Shown here: piece by piece, positions 44,243-56,748 of the stretch
Layout: the number at the start of each line of letters is the position of its first letter
How positions within the stretch are numbered: position 1 is the stretch's first letter
Assembly (NCBI GenBank): GCA_001931905.2
Contig: MSJI02000769.1
Location: forward strand, 62,001-126,000
Source of the DNA: Cladosporium sp. IMV 00045
Lineage: Eukaryota; Ascomycota; Dothideomycetes; Cladosporiales; Cladosporiaceae
Direction of reading: 5' to 3'
DNA length: 64,000 nucleotides
Made by a program: the position numbers and the translations under genes
Notes under the pieces: model-generated
Told to the model about the DNA's origin: nothing
Database searches by the model: none
What the model saw: the letters and a program-made list of their open reading frames with translations, nothing else

Positions 44243-45395
44243 TCTGATCCAGCTGGCTCAGCCGAGGCTGTAGCGACGATGTAAGATCTGCAGTGGCAGT
44301 AGAAGAGTTGTATCGATTGTGTCGTATTCTCTCAAGAGCAAAAGTATAGAACATGGATGACATGCAAGATATTACCTTGAGTAGCTGAAGTACAAGCAGT
44401 CGTCGATGCAACCCAATGCAGGTCTCAGCTCGTGCTTTTTTGGTCTAGGTAAGCTTTCCTGATGGACTTCAGAGTACCTTGTTATATGTTGCTGCAATGC
44501 GAGCTTTTTCGCCATTCATGCAAGACATATATCAATTAAAAGGTAGAGTCATTGCCTCTGCCGGACGAGGACGGATTGATCGATTATACCAAAAGTGCAG
44601 GGCCCGACGGATCTGTTCTCAGTGGCAAGCAGGTTGACCAGAGTCATCGAATGACGACGAAGATTACCTGATGTGTCACTGTTCTCGAAGGATTCCAGGC
44701 CTGCGGAATTAACGATAATAACCAGAAAGAGAATGCTTCAGTCCCGGATGCATCTGGTGGCAATGTCTCTTGACATCGTTGTCGACGTTGTAAAGATTTG
44801 CTCGTGTTAGACTTGCACCACTGTCCGCAGAATTGTTGAACGGAAAAAGAGGTTCTGGTGACAAATGAAAGAATCTTTGAAAGAGAAGAGCCTGTTTGAT
44901 TCCGTTGAAGCAGAGCCAAGGTATCCATCAAGCACCACAAAAACGAGAATTGGCATGCCGAAACGCGCTTCTTCCATCTCAAGAGGCAGGTGCAAGCACT
45001 TATGCTGGGGTTCGACGGCCTTGAAAAGTAAGTCCACCGCTACGAATTCAGAGACGACTCCTGACGCGATAGACATCGACATACTTTCTACCGGATAATG
45101 GCTCGACCTTCCCCGCTCTCCATCAGCCCCAATGTTCAAACGTGGGCCTGGGGCAATTGTTCCACCACGACATCACCACATGAAGACTTACCCTACGCCT
45201 CGTGGCTTTCTCGCGTATGCCCATTCTCTCAACATTGCCCTATCTCGTCCGTGACGTGTAGCTACTTCTTTCCCTGTACCCAAGGTTTGTTCTGGACTGA
45301 TACTTCTTCTTGTTTCACTATCTTTACCTATCCTTCCCGCATTCATCTAGCCCTCGAGAACCTACCTACTCCTCCACCAATCATCCGTTCTTAAC
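44243..45395. promoter_or_regulatory. Divergent intergenic region, esterase / arabinitol dehydrogenase
   Basis: About 1.15 kb. ORFs of 77-112 codons occur on both strands without family features. It holds both promoters and 5' UTRs. Confidence 0.5.
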
Positions 45396-46643
45396 ATGGC
45401 CAAATTCGAGCCGCCGCAGCCTAACCCGGCTCTCTTCACTAATGAGCACCATGAGATCTTTATGGGCACTTCGCCTGAGCTGGACCCAAAACCGAACGAG
45501 TGCATCGTGCATGTAAGATGCAACGGAATCTGCGGGTAAGCTTGCCCGCCACATGCTGCTTACTATCAAGACTTGATCCTGACCACCGCCATCCTTTAGC
45601 TCCGATGTTCACTTCTGGCATACAGGCCGCATTGGAAGCCTGGAAGTTCGATCCCAGCACTGTCTCGGCCACGAAGCCGCCGGCGAGGTCGTCTGGGCTG
45701 GCTCCGAGGTCACTCACCTCCAACCTGGCGACCGCGTGTCAATCGAACCTGGTCTTCCCTGCCGCCGCTGTTTTGAATGTACCAGCGGTAGCTACAACCT
45801 CTGCCTCGATGTCAAGTTTTCCGGCGTTCCGCCCCATGCCGGCAGCATGAGGCGCTATCACACGCACCATGCGGACTACCTGCATAAGATGCCTGACCAG
45901 CTCAGCTATGCGGATGGTGCGTTGCTGGAGCCTTTGAGTGTTTCTTTGAGAGGCTTCGAGCGTGGACCATTGAAGCTGGGAGAAGCCGGTGTCGTCTTCG
46001 GAGCTGGGCCAATCGGGCTTATCTCACTAGCGATCGCGAAGGCGTCCGGAGCCTGCCCTCTTATCATCACAGACTTGGATCGCGGTCGTTTGGACTTTGC
46101 AGAAAGATTTGTTCCTGGAGCCGTTGGAATCCAAGTCGACTTGAGCAAGTCGCCGGAGGAGATGGCTACCGTCATTAAGGAAGTTGTTCGCGAACAGGGT
46201 GGCGATGTGCCTAGGGTTGTCTTTGAATGCACAGGTGTTCAAAGCAGCGTTATCGCTGCTTCATTCGTGCCGAGGCCAGGTGGTGAAGTTATTGTTATTG
46301 GCGTTGGAAAGTCGATTATGAATGAGCTGCCGTTTATGCATCTGTCAATGGCGGAGGTGAGTCGTCCTCTTTGCTTCATTTCGATAATACAATCGCACTA
46401 ACGCATGTCTAGGTCGACCTAAAATTCATCAACCGATACAACCATTCCTGGCCCACAGCAATGCGACTCCTAGCTCACGGCGTCCTCGATCTCAAGCCTT
46501 TGGTCACTCACCGTTACCCGCTTGAGAAGGCTGATGAGGCTCTCAAGGCTTCTGCGGACCGAACCACCGGCTCAATCAAGATTCATATCGAAGATGGAGA
46601 CGCCCAGCAACTCGGCGGTGGCAAGGTGCTCAACCGCGTCTAA
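45396..46643 (+). CDS. lad1: L-arabinitol 4-dehydrogenase (zinc MDR family)
   Basis: Oxidises L-arabinitol to L-xylulose in the fungal pentose pathway, with NAD+. Exons are 45396-45535, 45600-46356 and 46413-46643 (introns 64 and 56 nt). The product is 375 aa. Visible features are the catalytic zinc cysteine in NGICGSDVHFW, GHEAAG for the second zinc ligands, and the structural-zinc cysteines in CRRCFECTSGSYNLC. The Rossmann motif is GAGPIGL. VDLKFINRYNHSWP, seen after the last splice site, is typical of arabinitol dehydrogenase, more so than of xylitol dehydrogenase. Sorbitol or xylitol dehydrogenase activity cannot be excluded. Confidence 0.9.
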
Positions 46644-46789
46644 TTCCTCTCCAACGGGAAGAAATAGAGAAGTAATAATGTACATTGATTGAAGGCTTCT
46701 CTTGTAATTACTCAAGCACTTTTGTTTTCCTTCGATCGACGTCGCTTTTTGCTCTGTCGTTCCGACGTTTCCACCCTGCAGACGATTCA

Positions 46790-47694
46790 TCAGACGTACG
46801 CAGCGTATGCCAGCAAGGCACCGCCAACCATCATCGCCATGCTGCTGACTGCGAAGGAACCTGAGGCCGCTGAGTCGGCATCACCGGTCTCACTGCTGGC
46901 ACTGCTGGAGCTGGTCGGGCTGCCAGTGCTACTGGTATCATCATCAACGTGAGCCTCGGTGGCTGCGACAAGAGTGGCATCGTCGTCGCCGTCAACGCAG
47001 TGCCTTTGCAAAGTCAGCTCAATGGTCCAAAAGAAAGTTGAATGAAGATTTTACTTACAGCTCTTCATCATGCGCGTGGCAGTCATCGAAGCTCTCAGGC
47101 GGGTCTTCAGAGTCCCAGTCAGAAGTGACTCTCCACTCGTCGCCGCCGTCGAGGCAGTAAAGCTCGGTCTCGTCGTGAGTGTGGCAGCTTGTCACGGCCG
47201 TCGGCATGGAAGCTCCAGTGGCTGAAGCAGTCGAGGTGGAGGTGGTCATGGTGGTGTTGCTCGCACCAGTGGCAGATGTTGAAGATCCTGTGGTTGTCTC
47301 TGCGTGGTCGTGGTCATGGTCCTCGTCCTCGCTGTGCTCATGGTCGTGATCGTCCTCGGAGGAGGGAGCGACAAGAGTGGCTTCGGTCTCGCCGTCGACG
47401 CAGTGCCTAGTCTTGTCAGCGTTTGTCCGTTTGTGAAAGGTCGAATGATACTTACAGCTCGTCATCATGCGCGTGGCAGCCCTCGAAGCTGTCTGGGACG
47501 CTGTCGGCATCGTATCCGGACGAAGTCAACTCCCACTCGTCGCCACCGCCGACGCAGTAAATGTCCTCGCCGTGAGTGTGGCAATCCGTAACCTCAGTCG
47601 GAACAGCAGCAGCACTACTAGCGGCAGAAGAAGTAGTCTGAGCCGACGCAGAAGCCAGCAGAGACGCAACAGCGACAATCTGAAGGGACAGCAT
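46790..47694 (-). CDS. GPI-anchored Cys/His-rich surface protein with two duplicated modules
   Basis: Predicted 266-aa secreted protein. Exons are 47694-47456, 47406-47059 and 47003-46790 (introns 49 and 55 nt, the second with acceptor AAAG). A signal peptide (MLSLQIVAVASLLASASA) is followed by two ~58-residue modules (about 35-92 and 151-208). Each has the order CHTH, then YC with a GGDEW motif, then CHAHD-E-L and HCVDG, so four Cys and several His per module. Between them is DHDHEHSEDEDHDHDHAE (99-116) and a Ser/Thr-rich linker. A Ser-rich region and a hydrophobic end (MVGGALLAYAAYV) fit a GPI signal. Similar CHxH modules occur in the N-terminal parts of some fungal ZIP zinc transporters, from memory. 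Metal binding, probably zinc, is inferred. Confidence 0.82.
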
Positions 47695-48333
47695 TTTGAA
47701 CGAAATTCGACCCCGAGAAAGAAAAAGTTCGATTTGCTGCAGACCGTTTGAGTTTCAGAGGTGAAGACAAAACCTGCAGCACCCTAGCACTCTCGACTCG
47801 ACGAGTTATACATTGCTTGTGAACCATCAAGGTCGTTCAATGCGGCTTTTCTCTCGAAGCGAGAAAGACGTGACTATCTCCTTGGCTGAGGCTTGTCTTC
47901 GCATTATTTGAAGCTATTGTGAATGCTACGAGTTGTATGCGGTCGATGTATGGTGAGCCAAGTGTTATAGCGCGAGGGCATGGGGTGCGAAGGATGTTCA
48001 ACGATGCGAGTTTGGGTTGGAGCCAAGGAATACCTTGATGGTTGCTTTAGCCTCACCAAGTGTTCTGCACTAACGGTCGAATTGTTCGGTTGGCTCGAAT
48101 GTTTGGATAGAGGTGAGATATATTTGTGCTCGGTCATTATTTTCTTCTTGTTCTCCAACGCTGACAATGCTTCAGCCAAGCGAGGTCTTCATGCCGCTGT
48201 CCGCCTACCAGTGTTTCAGTTCCTTCCCAGCAACGCGATATCAAATGCCACAAAGTATTACCCTTCACAAAACAGTCAAATTCCGTCGCCGAGGAGTATC
48301 GACCTCCTCTGATTGAATCCCTCGCTTTTCGGC
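47695..48333. other. Intergenic
   Basis: About 640 bp upstream of the Cys/His-rich gene. ORFs on both strands look random. No repeat seen. Confidence 0.5.
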
Positions 48334-48812
48334 TCATTCCGTGTATGCACCTACAGCTGAGGCTTGGACGTTTGGATCAATGTTCGTCGATGTTGTCTGA
48401 GATGAGAGCGCCGCTACTCTCACGCTCTCAGTGCCGGTATTTGGGTTGGACGGCGAGCTATTGACTTGAAACTGATTCGGAGCATCGCCTGTCGAGGTGG
48501 CGACTGACATCGTGTCATGGGTGTCGCTATTCAAGTCAGCATACGCTCGGGTAACTCAAGCTTGAACGTCCAATACCTTGTACGGACACTGGCCGAGCGA
48601 GTAGAATCTGAACTGTTGCTCTCCAGTTCATGATCAAGGTTGGTTGCCGTCTGAGCAGCGACCCTCTGGCACCGAGCCTTCCACCAAGACATGGCGGCAA
48701 CGATCAGACTGGCAAACGCAATCAGAGTTCCTAGACTTCCGTATAGGATGGTGAGGGTTCGGGTATCATCGTTGATGATTATTGGCTCTATCGTCAAGTC
48801 AGAAGATGCCAT
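48334..48812 (-). CDS. Hypothetical single-pass membrane protein
   Basis: Two exons, 48812-48577 and 48526-48334, with a 50-nt intron (donor GTATTG, acceptor AATAG). The spliced product is 142 aa. One hydrophobic helix (ILYGSLGTLIAFASLIVAAM) lies near residues 24-43 and is followed by WWKARCQR, so the C-terminus is probably cytosolic. The rest is Ser/Thr/Asn-rich and likely disordered. No family recognised. The model depends on the splice pair, which keeps one frame. Confidence 0.5.
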
Positions 48813-49556
48813 GATATCCGCGTAATGACAGGTTCGGAACGACTAGAGCTGTTGGAGAGTTTCAGATGACCCAGAAGCTTATGTGAGTAGTCCACACTCG
48901 CATTGAAGGGGAAGGAACCATTTTACTTATACAGCCATGCGGACGTCGTTGGAGAAGCCCTCCCTACAAGCAGTTCTCCTGCATCGCATACTGTTTAGAG
49001 GCACGTGTGCGATATTCTGGCCAGCACCAACCACAGTGATGATTTCCAGAGCGAAATTTTGGCCCCAGCCAAACAAAGGTGAATCCGCATCAAGGCAGAT
49101 GCCCAGTACCCTCGACGTAGGAGCTGTCAGAGCACAGCCGCCACCAAGGCCAGGGCCTGCAGCGCAATTATGGACGTGGCCAATCAGCTCGAACCATGCT
49201 CACAACTAGGAGTCCATGCAGACTGCTGGATGTACTCTTCTCTAGGAGGGTTATAGGCTGTTGCCAAAATTTCGACGCTTAGCCTGTCCTAGAACCGTCG
49301 TTGTTTCACAGACGACGTCAGCTCACTCCCCATTCGTTGTGGCCATAATATCGCTCAAGCCATGTCTGTGCCGGCATAGCTGCCAGCCGTGTACATGTCC
49401 ATCAGTACATGATGCCAGCGCAGCGATAGACACGTGCTCACTCACCTTATTGCATGGTTGTCGGGATACATAAGACAAGCGAGCTGCCATGCTGGAAGCT
49501 GGACTCGAGAAGATCTTGACAAAACAACAGTCCAAGCATCGTCACCACAAGATCCT
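48813..49556. other. Intergenic, divergent
   Basis: About 740 bp between the small membrane protein and the ankyrin gene. No gene seen. Confidence 0.5.
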
Positions 49557-52500
49557 ATGGCTGCATCCTGGGAGCTCCACAAAGAGACACTTCGTCAGAA
49601 GTACATTATGAGAGACGAAAATCTCGATGGTATCATTGTATATATGAAGGAGCGACACGGGTTTGACAAAAGGTGACTTCATGACGAAAGTTCATGTGGA
49701 CATCTCCAGCTAACATTGACCTTGCAGTAAACCTCAATATGTGCGTAAGTTCAAGGCCTGGGGATTCCAGAAAAACAGCATCGGTGAGCAGTGGAAGACC
49801 ATCAACCGCATAATTAGCAGAAGGCAGAAGCGAGGCAAACTCAGTGAGGTGTTCAGGGGAGGGAGGATGATTCCAGCAAAAAAGCTGGCCAAAGAAAGGC
49901 GTCACGACTTTGGCAATCACAAAGAGTCGTACCTTTCAGGTTTGTCGTGGAATATTATGATCATCTCAACGACCTCGAGTACTGACAAGACAAAGCGGTC
50001 TCTCCGAAGACACCGGATGGATTCATCGTTTGTACCCCTCGATGCGGCAATACTCCCGTATTGTACATGGGAAACCTACCTTCTTTGCTGTTGTTCGACC
50101 ACTTCACAGCAGCAGGTATGTAACCTCGACATCTTTGATAACTTGAGCAGTGTGAAGGGCGCGCTGATCAAAAGTTCAGCATTCCCTCGAACCGAAGCTC
50201 CCATCGACGTCACCTTTCATGGCTCTCCGGAGCGAGGCGGGAGAGTTGTTGGCGAGATCGATCAAGACAACACTTACGACGACCTCCTGACAGCCTTTGC
50301 ACAAGTTCCTTCAAAGAATTTTCGTTCTTTTGCGACTACAGTAAGACTCTATCCTTAGAAGCTGCCAGAGAAGATCTTACGAACAGCGACAATCCATTTC
50401 TGGAGCTTGCACCATTGGCTCAGCTGACATCGAGCGCGGGCCCAGTTTCATTGGAAGTTCTTCATGAGTGTTGCCCCCGACAAAGTCTACGGCCACTGCT
50501 TTCTATGCTGCATCTAGCCTCGAACAATCTGCTTTCCGAACCACAAGCATCCGAGGCGTTCAAGCTACTTTCTCAAAATAACGGCCTCGGTCTACTCAAG
50601 ACCTTTCTGTCAGCACAGCTTCCTGCAGCCAAGGCCATCGCTCGGAGATTTCTTCCTCATGCGATACATTCCTCGAACGTTCAGATTGTACGCTTACTAC
50701 TGGACACGGGTGTGGACCCAAACGCCCCGCTTGGTTATTATGGCGAGACATCTCTCAGGTTGGCATTTACTAAAGGGAACATTGAGATGATTAGAACCAT
50801 TTTGGAGTACGGTGCAGATTTGAACACTACAAGCAGCTCTGGCTCAAGCCTTTTGATGGCGAGATCCGACAACGTCAGACGGACGTGGTGCAGCTGCTTC
50901 TCCAGCATTGGGCGAATGTAAACCTTCGGCCAGTGCAGTCCACCATGAGAACGCACCTGGGAACTGCAGTCATTGTGCAACACTATCAGCTCGTCGAACT
51001 TCTTTTGAACTATGGCGCGGATGTCAATGTTCAGTGGCAAAAGTTGGGGGGCGGGACAAGCACAGCTCTTCACGAAGCTGTTCGGAACCGACAGTCATCC
51101 ATCATTCGACTGCTCTTGAATCAGGCGCGAACTTCAGAGAAATTCTCCCGACAGCAGTTACAACTGGTGACTTAAGACTTGTGCAACACCTGATTCACCT
51201 TGGGGCTGACGTCAACGCATATCCCGACCCGATCTTTGGATCCGATGGAGGATGGCTCACAGCACTTCAAACGGCGACCGTGTTACGACATTACATGATG
51301 GTGCGGCTTCTTATGAGCTCCGGAGCAAGTGTCAATGCTGGTGCACATCCAGAAAATGGAATGACAGCCCTTCAAGCAATTGCATCGACAAGTGACCAGT
51401 ACATGGTACATCTCTTGATCGCCTCAGGAGCAGATATCAATGCAGAGCCGGCACAATCACATGGAAAGACAGCACTTCAAGCAGCTGCATCGACAGGCGA
51501 CCGGTACATGGTACAATTCTTGGTAGACTCTGGAGCAAATGTAAATGCCAAGCCGGCGCCATTCTATGGAAGAACAGCACTTCGAGCAGCTATAGAGTCG
51601 GGAAACATTGAGATCGCTCGATTCCTCTTAAGCCTGAGTGCGAAAGTGAGCTCGGATACCCTCAGTGAAGCGGTGGAGAGCGGGAGCATCGAACTTGTGC
51701 AACTCCTTCTGGATTCGCATGTTTACTTGCAAGTTGAAGGCGGACCTGCGGTAGAAACGGCAATCATTCTTGGAAGCCCTGCCATCTTGACCCTCCTTTT
51801 GAGCGCCGGGGCTGATGCCAACGTGGGCCACAGTGACCTGTCGGAAGATAAGGATGACATTGGAAGCTTGGCCCTGGAGTTAGCATTCTACTTCTTTACT
51901 ATTCGTCCATCTCCCAAGCACGAGGAAGTACTTGCGGTGATAAAAGTGCTGCTGGATAACGGAGCAAATGACAAGTCGAAAGCCCTTCGACCGGCGGTGA
52001 GGTGTGGCTCTCGCGAGAGTGTAGAGCTGCTGTTGTCCTCCGGAGCGGACGTAAATTTTGCGAAGCCGGATGTGGACGATATTACAGCACTTAGTGCTGC
52101 AGCCGAGAATGGGGATCTTGAAATCGTTCGACTTCTACTGAACTATCGGGCAAAGGGAACCTCAGGAGCGCTGCAAGTGGCGGCATGGTGTGGCCACACT
52201 GATGTTATGCAGCTTCTTTTGAGTGAGGGGGCAGATGTCAACGCTGCGTCGTTACGTCTTTCAGACGACACTCAACAGACGGGACTCCAAGCTGCATCGA
52301 GCAAGGGCGACCTCGACATTGTGCGGCTTTTACTCGACGCCGGCGCTCTTACAGACATAAACCCCAGCGTTGATGAAGTGGGCACGGCACTGCAATTTTC
52401 TGCGATGGAAGGACATTTTGACATTGTCTTCGAACTTCTTCACCGGGGTGCTGACGCCAATGCTGCCGCGAGAGGCGATGATGGTAGGACTGCCCTCGAA

Positions 52501-52650
52501 GGTGCTGCTGAGCACGGTCGTCTGGACATTGTCCAACTATTATTGAATGTTCAGGCGGAGGTTCGCGGAACGAGGGCTTTGGGTTTTGCCCGAAAAGAAG
52601 GACATGATGGAGTAGTTCAGCTTCTTTCAGAGCATTTGGCCAAGGATTGA
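49557..52650 (+). pseudogene. Clr5-domain ankyrin-repeat protein with three frame breaks
   Basis: Exon 1 (49557-49672) and the start of exon 2 (from 49728, 55-nt intron) encode a Clr5 domain: MAASWELHKETLRQKY, then DGIIVYMKERHGF, then KAWGFQKN. The rest carries about 14 ankyrin repeats (LLLxxGADVN type) to the stop at 52650. The frame steps three times, always as if one base were missing: near 50300-50345, near 50858-50870, and near 51118, where an LLL-E-S-G reading needs one more base. No GT-AG intron of normal length repairs these. After the third break the frame is open for 1.5 kb. Each fragment is well preserved, so this is either a recent pseudogene or a region of assembly errors. Intact relatives are thought to be scaffold proteins. 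Confidence 0.78.
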
Positions 52651-52840
52651 TGGCGTTCGGGATCGCTCATCGGCGCGTGGGAGATTGTCTTGTTCTTTCC
52701 GTCGACGTGTTGGACAACGTGTATTCGAATCGTCTTTATAAGCCGCCTTGTTCTTCTTTTTTCTCCGTGCCTTGAGCTTCGATAACGAGGTACACCCATA
52801 AGATCATCCGCCTCAAGCTAGAGAACAGTTTTATGAACGT

Positions 52841-54635
52841 CTACCTGCCCACTTCAATCCACCTACCCATCCATTGCTTATTCACCTGCTTCGCTTCGTC
52901 CACAAGCCCCAACTCAAGGAGCAATTGAACCGTTCCACGAACCGAAGAATGCAACGCCGAACTGATCCATGCCTGTGTCGGTGCCGTATGCTCGCCTATG
53001 AAGATAGTGTTGTGCTCCGTTGTGTGGTAGGATGGAATGTACAGCTTGTGCTGCTCCACGTCCGGCCGGCACCAGCTGGTTGCTGTATGTTCCTGTTGCG
53101 AGTTAGTATGGTACATCCACGGGTTCTATCAGTTGGGCACTTACATCTTGAAGCCAGCAAAGGCGTTCATAATCTCCAGTGTATGATTCTCTGATTCCCT
53201 CACCATGCAGGCTTGCAATGGAATCCAGGACCATGTCCACATGCTGCTCATCCGACATCGAGACGAATCTATCGCTCCAGTCACCACCGCGGTAATGGAT
53301 GATTACGCCAGGACGACCAGTCTCGTTGAGGCCATAGACTGGATAGTAGAGAGCGCCAATCGGAGAACTTTCAGGCTGGGAATAGCCTCCGAAGATGGGC
53401 TGCTCGCCCTTCTCCCAGAAACGCTCTTTGAAAAGCACAGCGACTTTGCAAGCGCTCTTGAAGCGTAGGCCTGCTTCGCTGATAGCCCGACCCAAGACTG
53501 ATGAGTAGTCTGGAAGATCCATAAATCTGGTCATGGTGAAAGGAACCGCCATGACAGTGTAGTCATGGTCCTTTGAGCTGAGGGTGTGGTTGCTGTTCTT
53601 CCAAGATAGTCTCGTCTTGTCCTGACCTTTCTTCCCTTGGATCGACTCTAGCTTCGAGACCTTACGGTCCAGTGTAAGGCGATTAGAGACGTGCGGCAGG
53701 AATGCATCAGAAAGTCTGTTGAACCCTCCATCCACACACTTCCATTCAGTCTCGCCAAGACTGCCACTGCTGCCGTCGAGACCAAGGTTCGAGTTGTGTA
53801 CCACTTCATCCCACAGAACATCGTAGTCCGAAGCCGTCCAAATCGCATCTGTGACGTTCTCACTCGCCTTGTACACATTTCGCATCAATGCTTGCTCGCT
53901 GAAGTCATCGAGGCCATCGTCCATTGCTTTCTTGTGAGCTCTCCACGGATCCTTCTGGATTGACTTGAGAATTTCTTCATTCTTGAGGATTTCGTTCATC
54001 TTTTCCTTCGTGTTGTCATACTCTGCTGACATCAAAGGTGCCGAAGTTCCAAGGCTCTCATTCGCGGCAATTTCAGCCCTAGTTGGGATGCTTCCGCCAG
54101 CTAGGCGGCCTGTTCCACGAGCCAGAAGTTCGTTGGGGTGGTGTTGGATCCAAGGGATGAAATCGACTTTCCATTTTGTATCGTTCTTGTTAAGCTCATT
54201 GAGCCACTCCGCGAGCTGAAATGTCAACTGGTGTTCCGTATAGATATGAGTTGAGTTATCGCTCTTGTAGGTGACTTGATGGGGCAGTCTCATCGGGCCC
54301 ATCTCAGCGAACTCTTCCGTGTCGCCCACAAACTTGGTCCTGAAGCGACCTCCAACACGATCGCTCGCTTCGATCAGCTCCCAGTTGCGAACGCCAACGC
54401 TGTCCAGCATTAAGGCGGTTGCCAGACCAGAAATTCCAGCGCCGACAATAGCAATTGAGGCGTTCGATCTGCGAGGAACGGAAGTCGTGTTGATCGCCGC
54501 GACGCCATCAAACCAGGCACCGAGCGCATCGAAGTCGTGAAGAAGTGGGGTCTTATCTTCTAGATCATTGTTGCGATGCAGTGGCTTGCCGGCCACCAGG
54601 GTCAGAAATTGGGCTAGGAGGTATACCTTATTCAT
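52841..54635 (-). CDS. Secreted L-amino-acid oxidase-like flavoprotein
   Basis: FAD-dependent amine oxidase that would oxidise L-amino acids to keto acids, ammonia and hydrogen peroxide. Exon 1 is 54635-53145 and exon 2 is 53092-52841 (52-nt intron, donor GTAAGT, ATACTAAC branch, acceptor AACAG). The product is 580 aa. It has a signal peptide (MNKVYLLAQFLTLVAG). The dinucleotide motif IVGAGISGLATALML is near residues 61-75, and GGRFRTKF and MGPMRLP are the next FAD contacts. GEHTAPTQAWISSAL is the C-terminal FAD motif. It is divergent from NUR1. Confidence 0.92.
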
Positions 54636-55304
54636 CCTGTGCGTGCTTTGTGCTGCGCCAATGTCGTTGGTCCGACTTGGCAGCTATCCTCGTTAATATA
54701 TCTTTTTCTCAAGATAGGCAAGGTAGAATCATCATGGTGTGAACCCGCATTGCAACTACCATGATGGTCTGCACGTTTGTTGAGGCTTGAAGATCGATGC
54801 ATTGTGGGCCGGGCAAGCTCAATGATCGAGGCGGAGGAAGGGCAAATCCACCAGATACTACACATCGTAGGCTCTGATTCTTGACCTTGGAGGTAAGCAT
54901 AGTGAAGACTTTAGGGTGATGTTAGATATCTTGTAAGATACGTCATCTCTTCTTACCTTGTGCAACGGCGAAACGTGTATCAGCAATTTCATGCATTCGC
55001 CTGCATAGGTAGGCAATAGAATTATATGCATTCTGAAAGCCTCAGCATTGCTTTAGGTAGATTGAAGTCACTATCGTGGAGAGTTTGTAGTTGCCCCGTC
55101 TCGTGATCTGCTGAAGTGAAATCGGCGAATCCTCGGTAAGTGTCGGCGAAGGTGGAAGCAATTACATCAAGAAGTAAACAGACAACCGCTGGTGAACTTT
55201 GACGACACGCGCGAGCAACAATTTTTTCCTTGCGAAAAGCGGTTGCATTCATGACAGCGATGTGATCTCGGTCGCATCACCAGAAGAAGATCAAACCAGA
55301 AAAA
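54636..55304. promoter_or_regulatory. Divergent intergenic region, amino-acid oxidase / NUR1
   Basis: 669 bp between the two start codons, holding both promoters. No gene or recognisable site. Confidence 0.5.
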
Positions 55305-56748
55305 ATGCCACCCCTTGTGCGCCGCCGCCCGCTCCTCGAGCGCATTCAAACCTACCTCGACCCGTGGGACTTCCTGCTGTGGATTTCTGAAGAGCTGAAC
55401 GACGATGCGCATGAAGACCTGCTGAACAACTGGGCTACACTAATCGGAAGTGCTGTCAATTTTCTTTTCATTATTGCCAGAGGCTCGAGCAGGTCCAGCG
55501 ACTCGAGAGGCAGCGATGAGCTATTCGGCGATGAGGGCGGGAGGAGCTTGGGGAGCGGGTGGTTTGCTTGGATTGTAAGTATAAACTGTACTGCTATTGC
55601 TGCAGATGATATCAGAGACGGCATTAGGCTGACGGTAAGTGTGTTATTTCTTACAGGCATCCCTCCTCGTGCACTCCCTCACTTTGCTCTGCTGCTTGAA
55701 CGCTTTCTACACTTTCTTCCGCAAGCGACACTATCGCCTTTTCGAGCAACCCGTCGACCTCCCACCCAACACTCCCTCAGCGCAGCGCGTACAAGTCGAC
55801 AGCTCGCCTGCATCAGGCTCGCCCATAGCATACGTCAGAAACGCCATAGCCCAAGCGACTGCTTCGTCGCGCGCATATCCGGATCCGGAGAGAGAGGTCT
55901 GGGAAGTCTCTGTGTGGGATCCGAAGCCATTCCACTTGACTTTTTTCACTTTGTTCTCGCCAGGCCACGTCCTGCTGTATTACGCATTGCTTCCCACGGC
56001 CCCACTGGACCCCAGGCCATCAGTCACAGTTGTCATGGCCATCCTCTTCGGCACGGTGCTTTCCCTACAACTCCGCTTCCTGAAGACCTCCTTCACGCAG
56101 CAAGCCAAAGACTCCGCCCTCATCCACGGCGAAGTTATGAACGAATATGACACGAAATTCGTGCACCCTTTCCTCACCCGGCCAGTCCGCGATGTCGGCA
56201 CACAGTCCCGCGAAAGCTCACTGTCACCTCGTGGAACCAAGACCCGCGAGGTAGACTTGTACACGCCGACAACGCTCGTGAACAGAGGCTTTAGGACAAA
56301 TCCCAACCCCAACTACGCGAGTCAATACGATCCGTACGACCTGGCCTCGAAGAAATCTGAGCCGCGCCAGTCACCCGAACGCCAAACCCTACCACGAAGC
56401 ACTACCACTCCATCCCTTGCCACGCCTAAGAACTATGTCAGCAGCTACACGCAATCCTCCACGGCACAAGCAATACCTGCATCAACAACAACCTCATCCG
56501 ACTATTCATCCCCACTCAAACCGCGCCACGAGCGGCCGCGCGAGCGCGACTGCCGCAAAAGCGACGGAGGGAGTCTAGGCGTGTATAGCCATTCCAACAG
56601 CCCGTTGAGGAAAGCTACCAGTAACAGTCATTTGAGGACTGAGGATCCGAGGAAAGCTGGGAGTCCACTGAAGCGTGTGAGCACGCCAGGTGGTGGTAGC
56701 GGTGAGTCGTACAGGGACGAAAGGCGGAGGCAGACGGGGAGGTTTTGA
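55305..56748 (+). CDS. NUR1: Nuclear rim protein 1
   Basis: Inner-nuclear-membrane protein that in yeast helps tether rDNA and silent chromatin to the nuclear edge. Exon 1 is 55305-55574 and exon 2 is 55657-56748 (82-nt intron, acceptor TTACAG). Splicing gives GWFAWIASLLVHSL. The product is 453 aa. The N-terminus MPPLVRRRPLLERIQTYLDP, with DFLLWISEEL, is the family hallmark. Membrane helices include NWATLIGSAVNFLFII, ASLLVHSLTLLCCLNAFYTF and helices near PGHVLLYYALL and VTVVMAILFGTVLSL. The last ~200 residues are Ser/Arg/Pro-rich and disordered. A second GTAAGT at 55634 lies inside the intron and might be used as an alternative donor. Confidence 0.9.

Noticed and set aside
50283..50420. An intron joining the first two frames of the ankyrin gene
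   Set aside because: The available GT-AG pairs give introns of 18-46 nt whose phases do not restore the frame.
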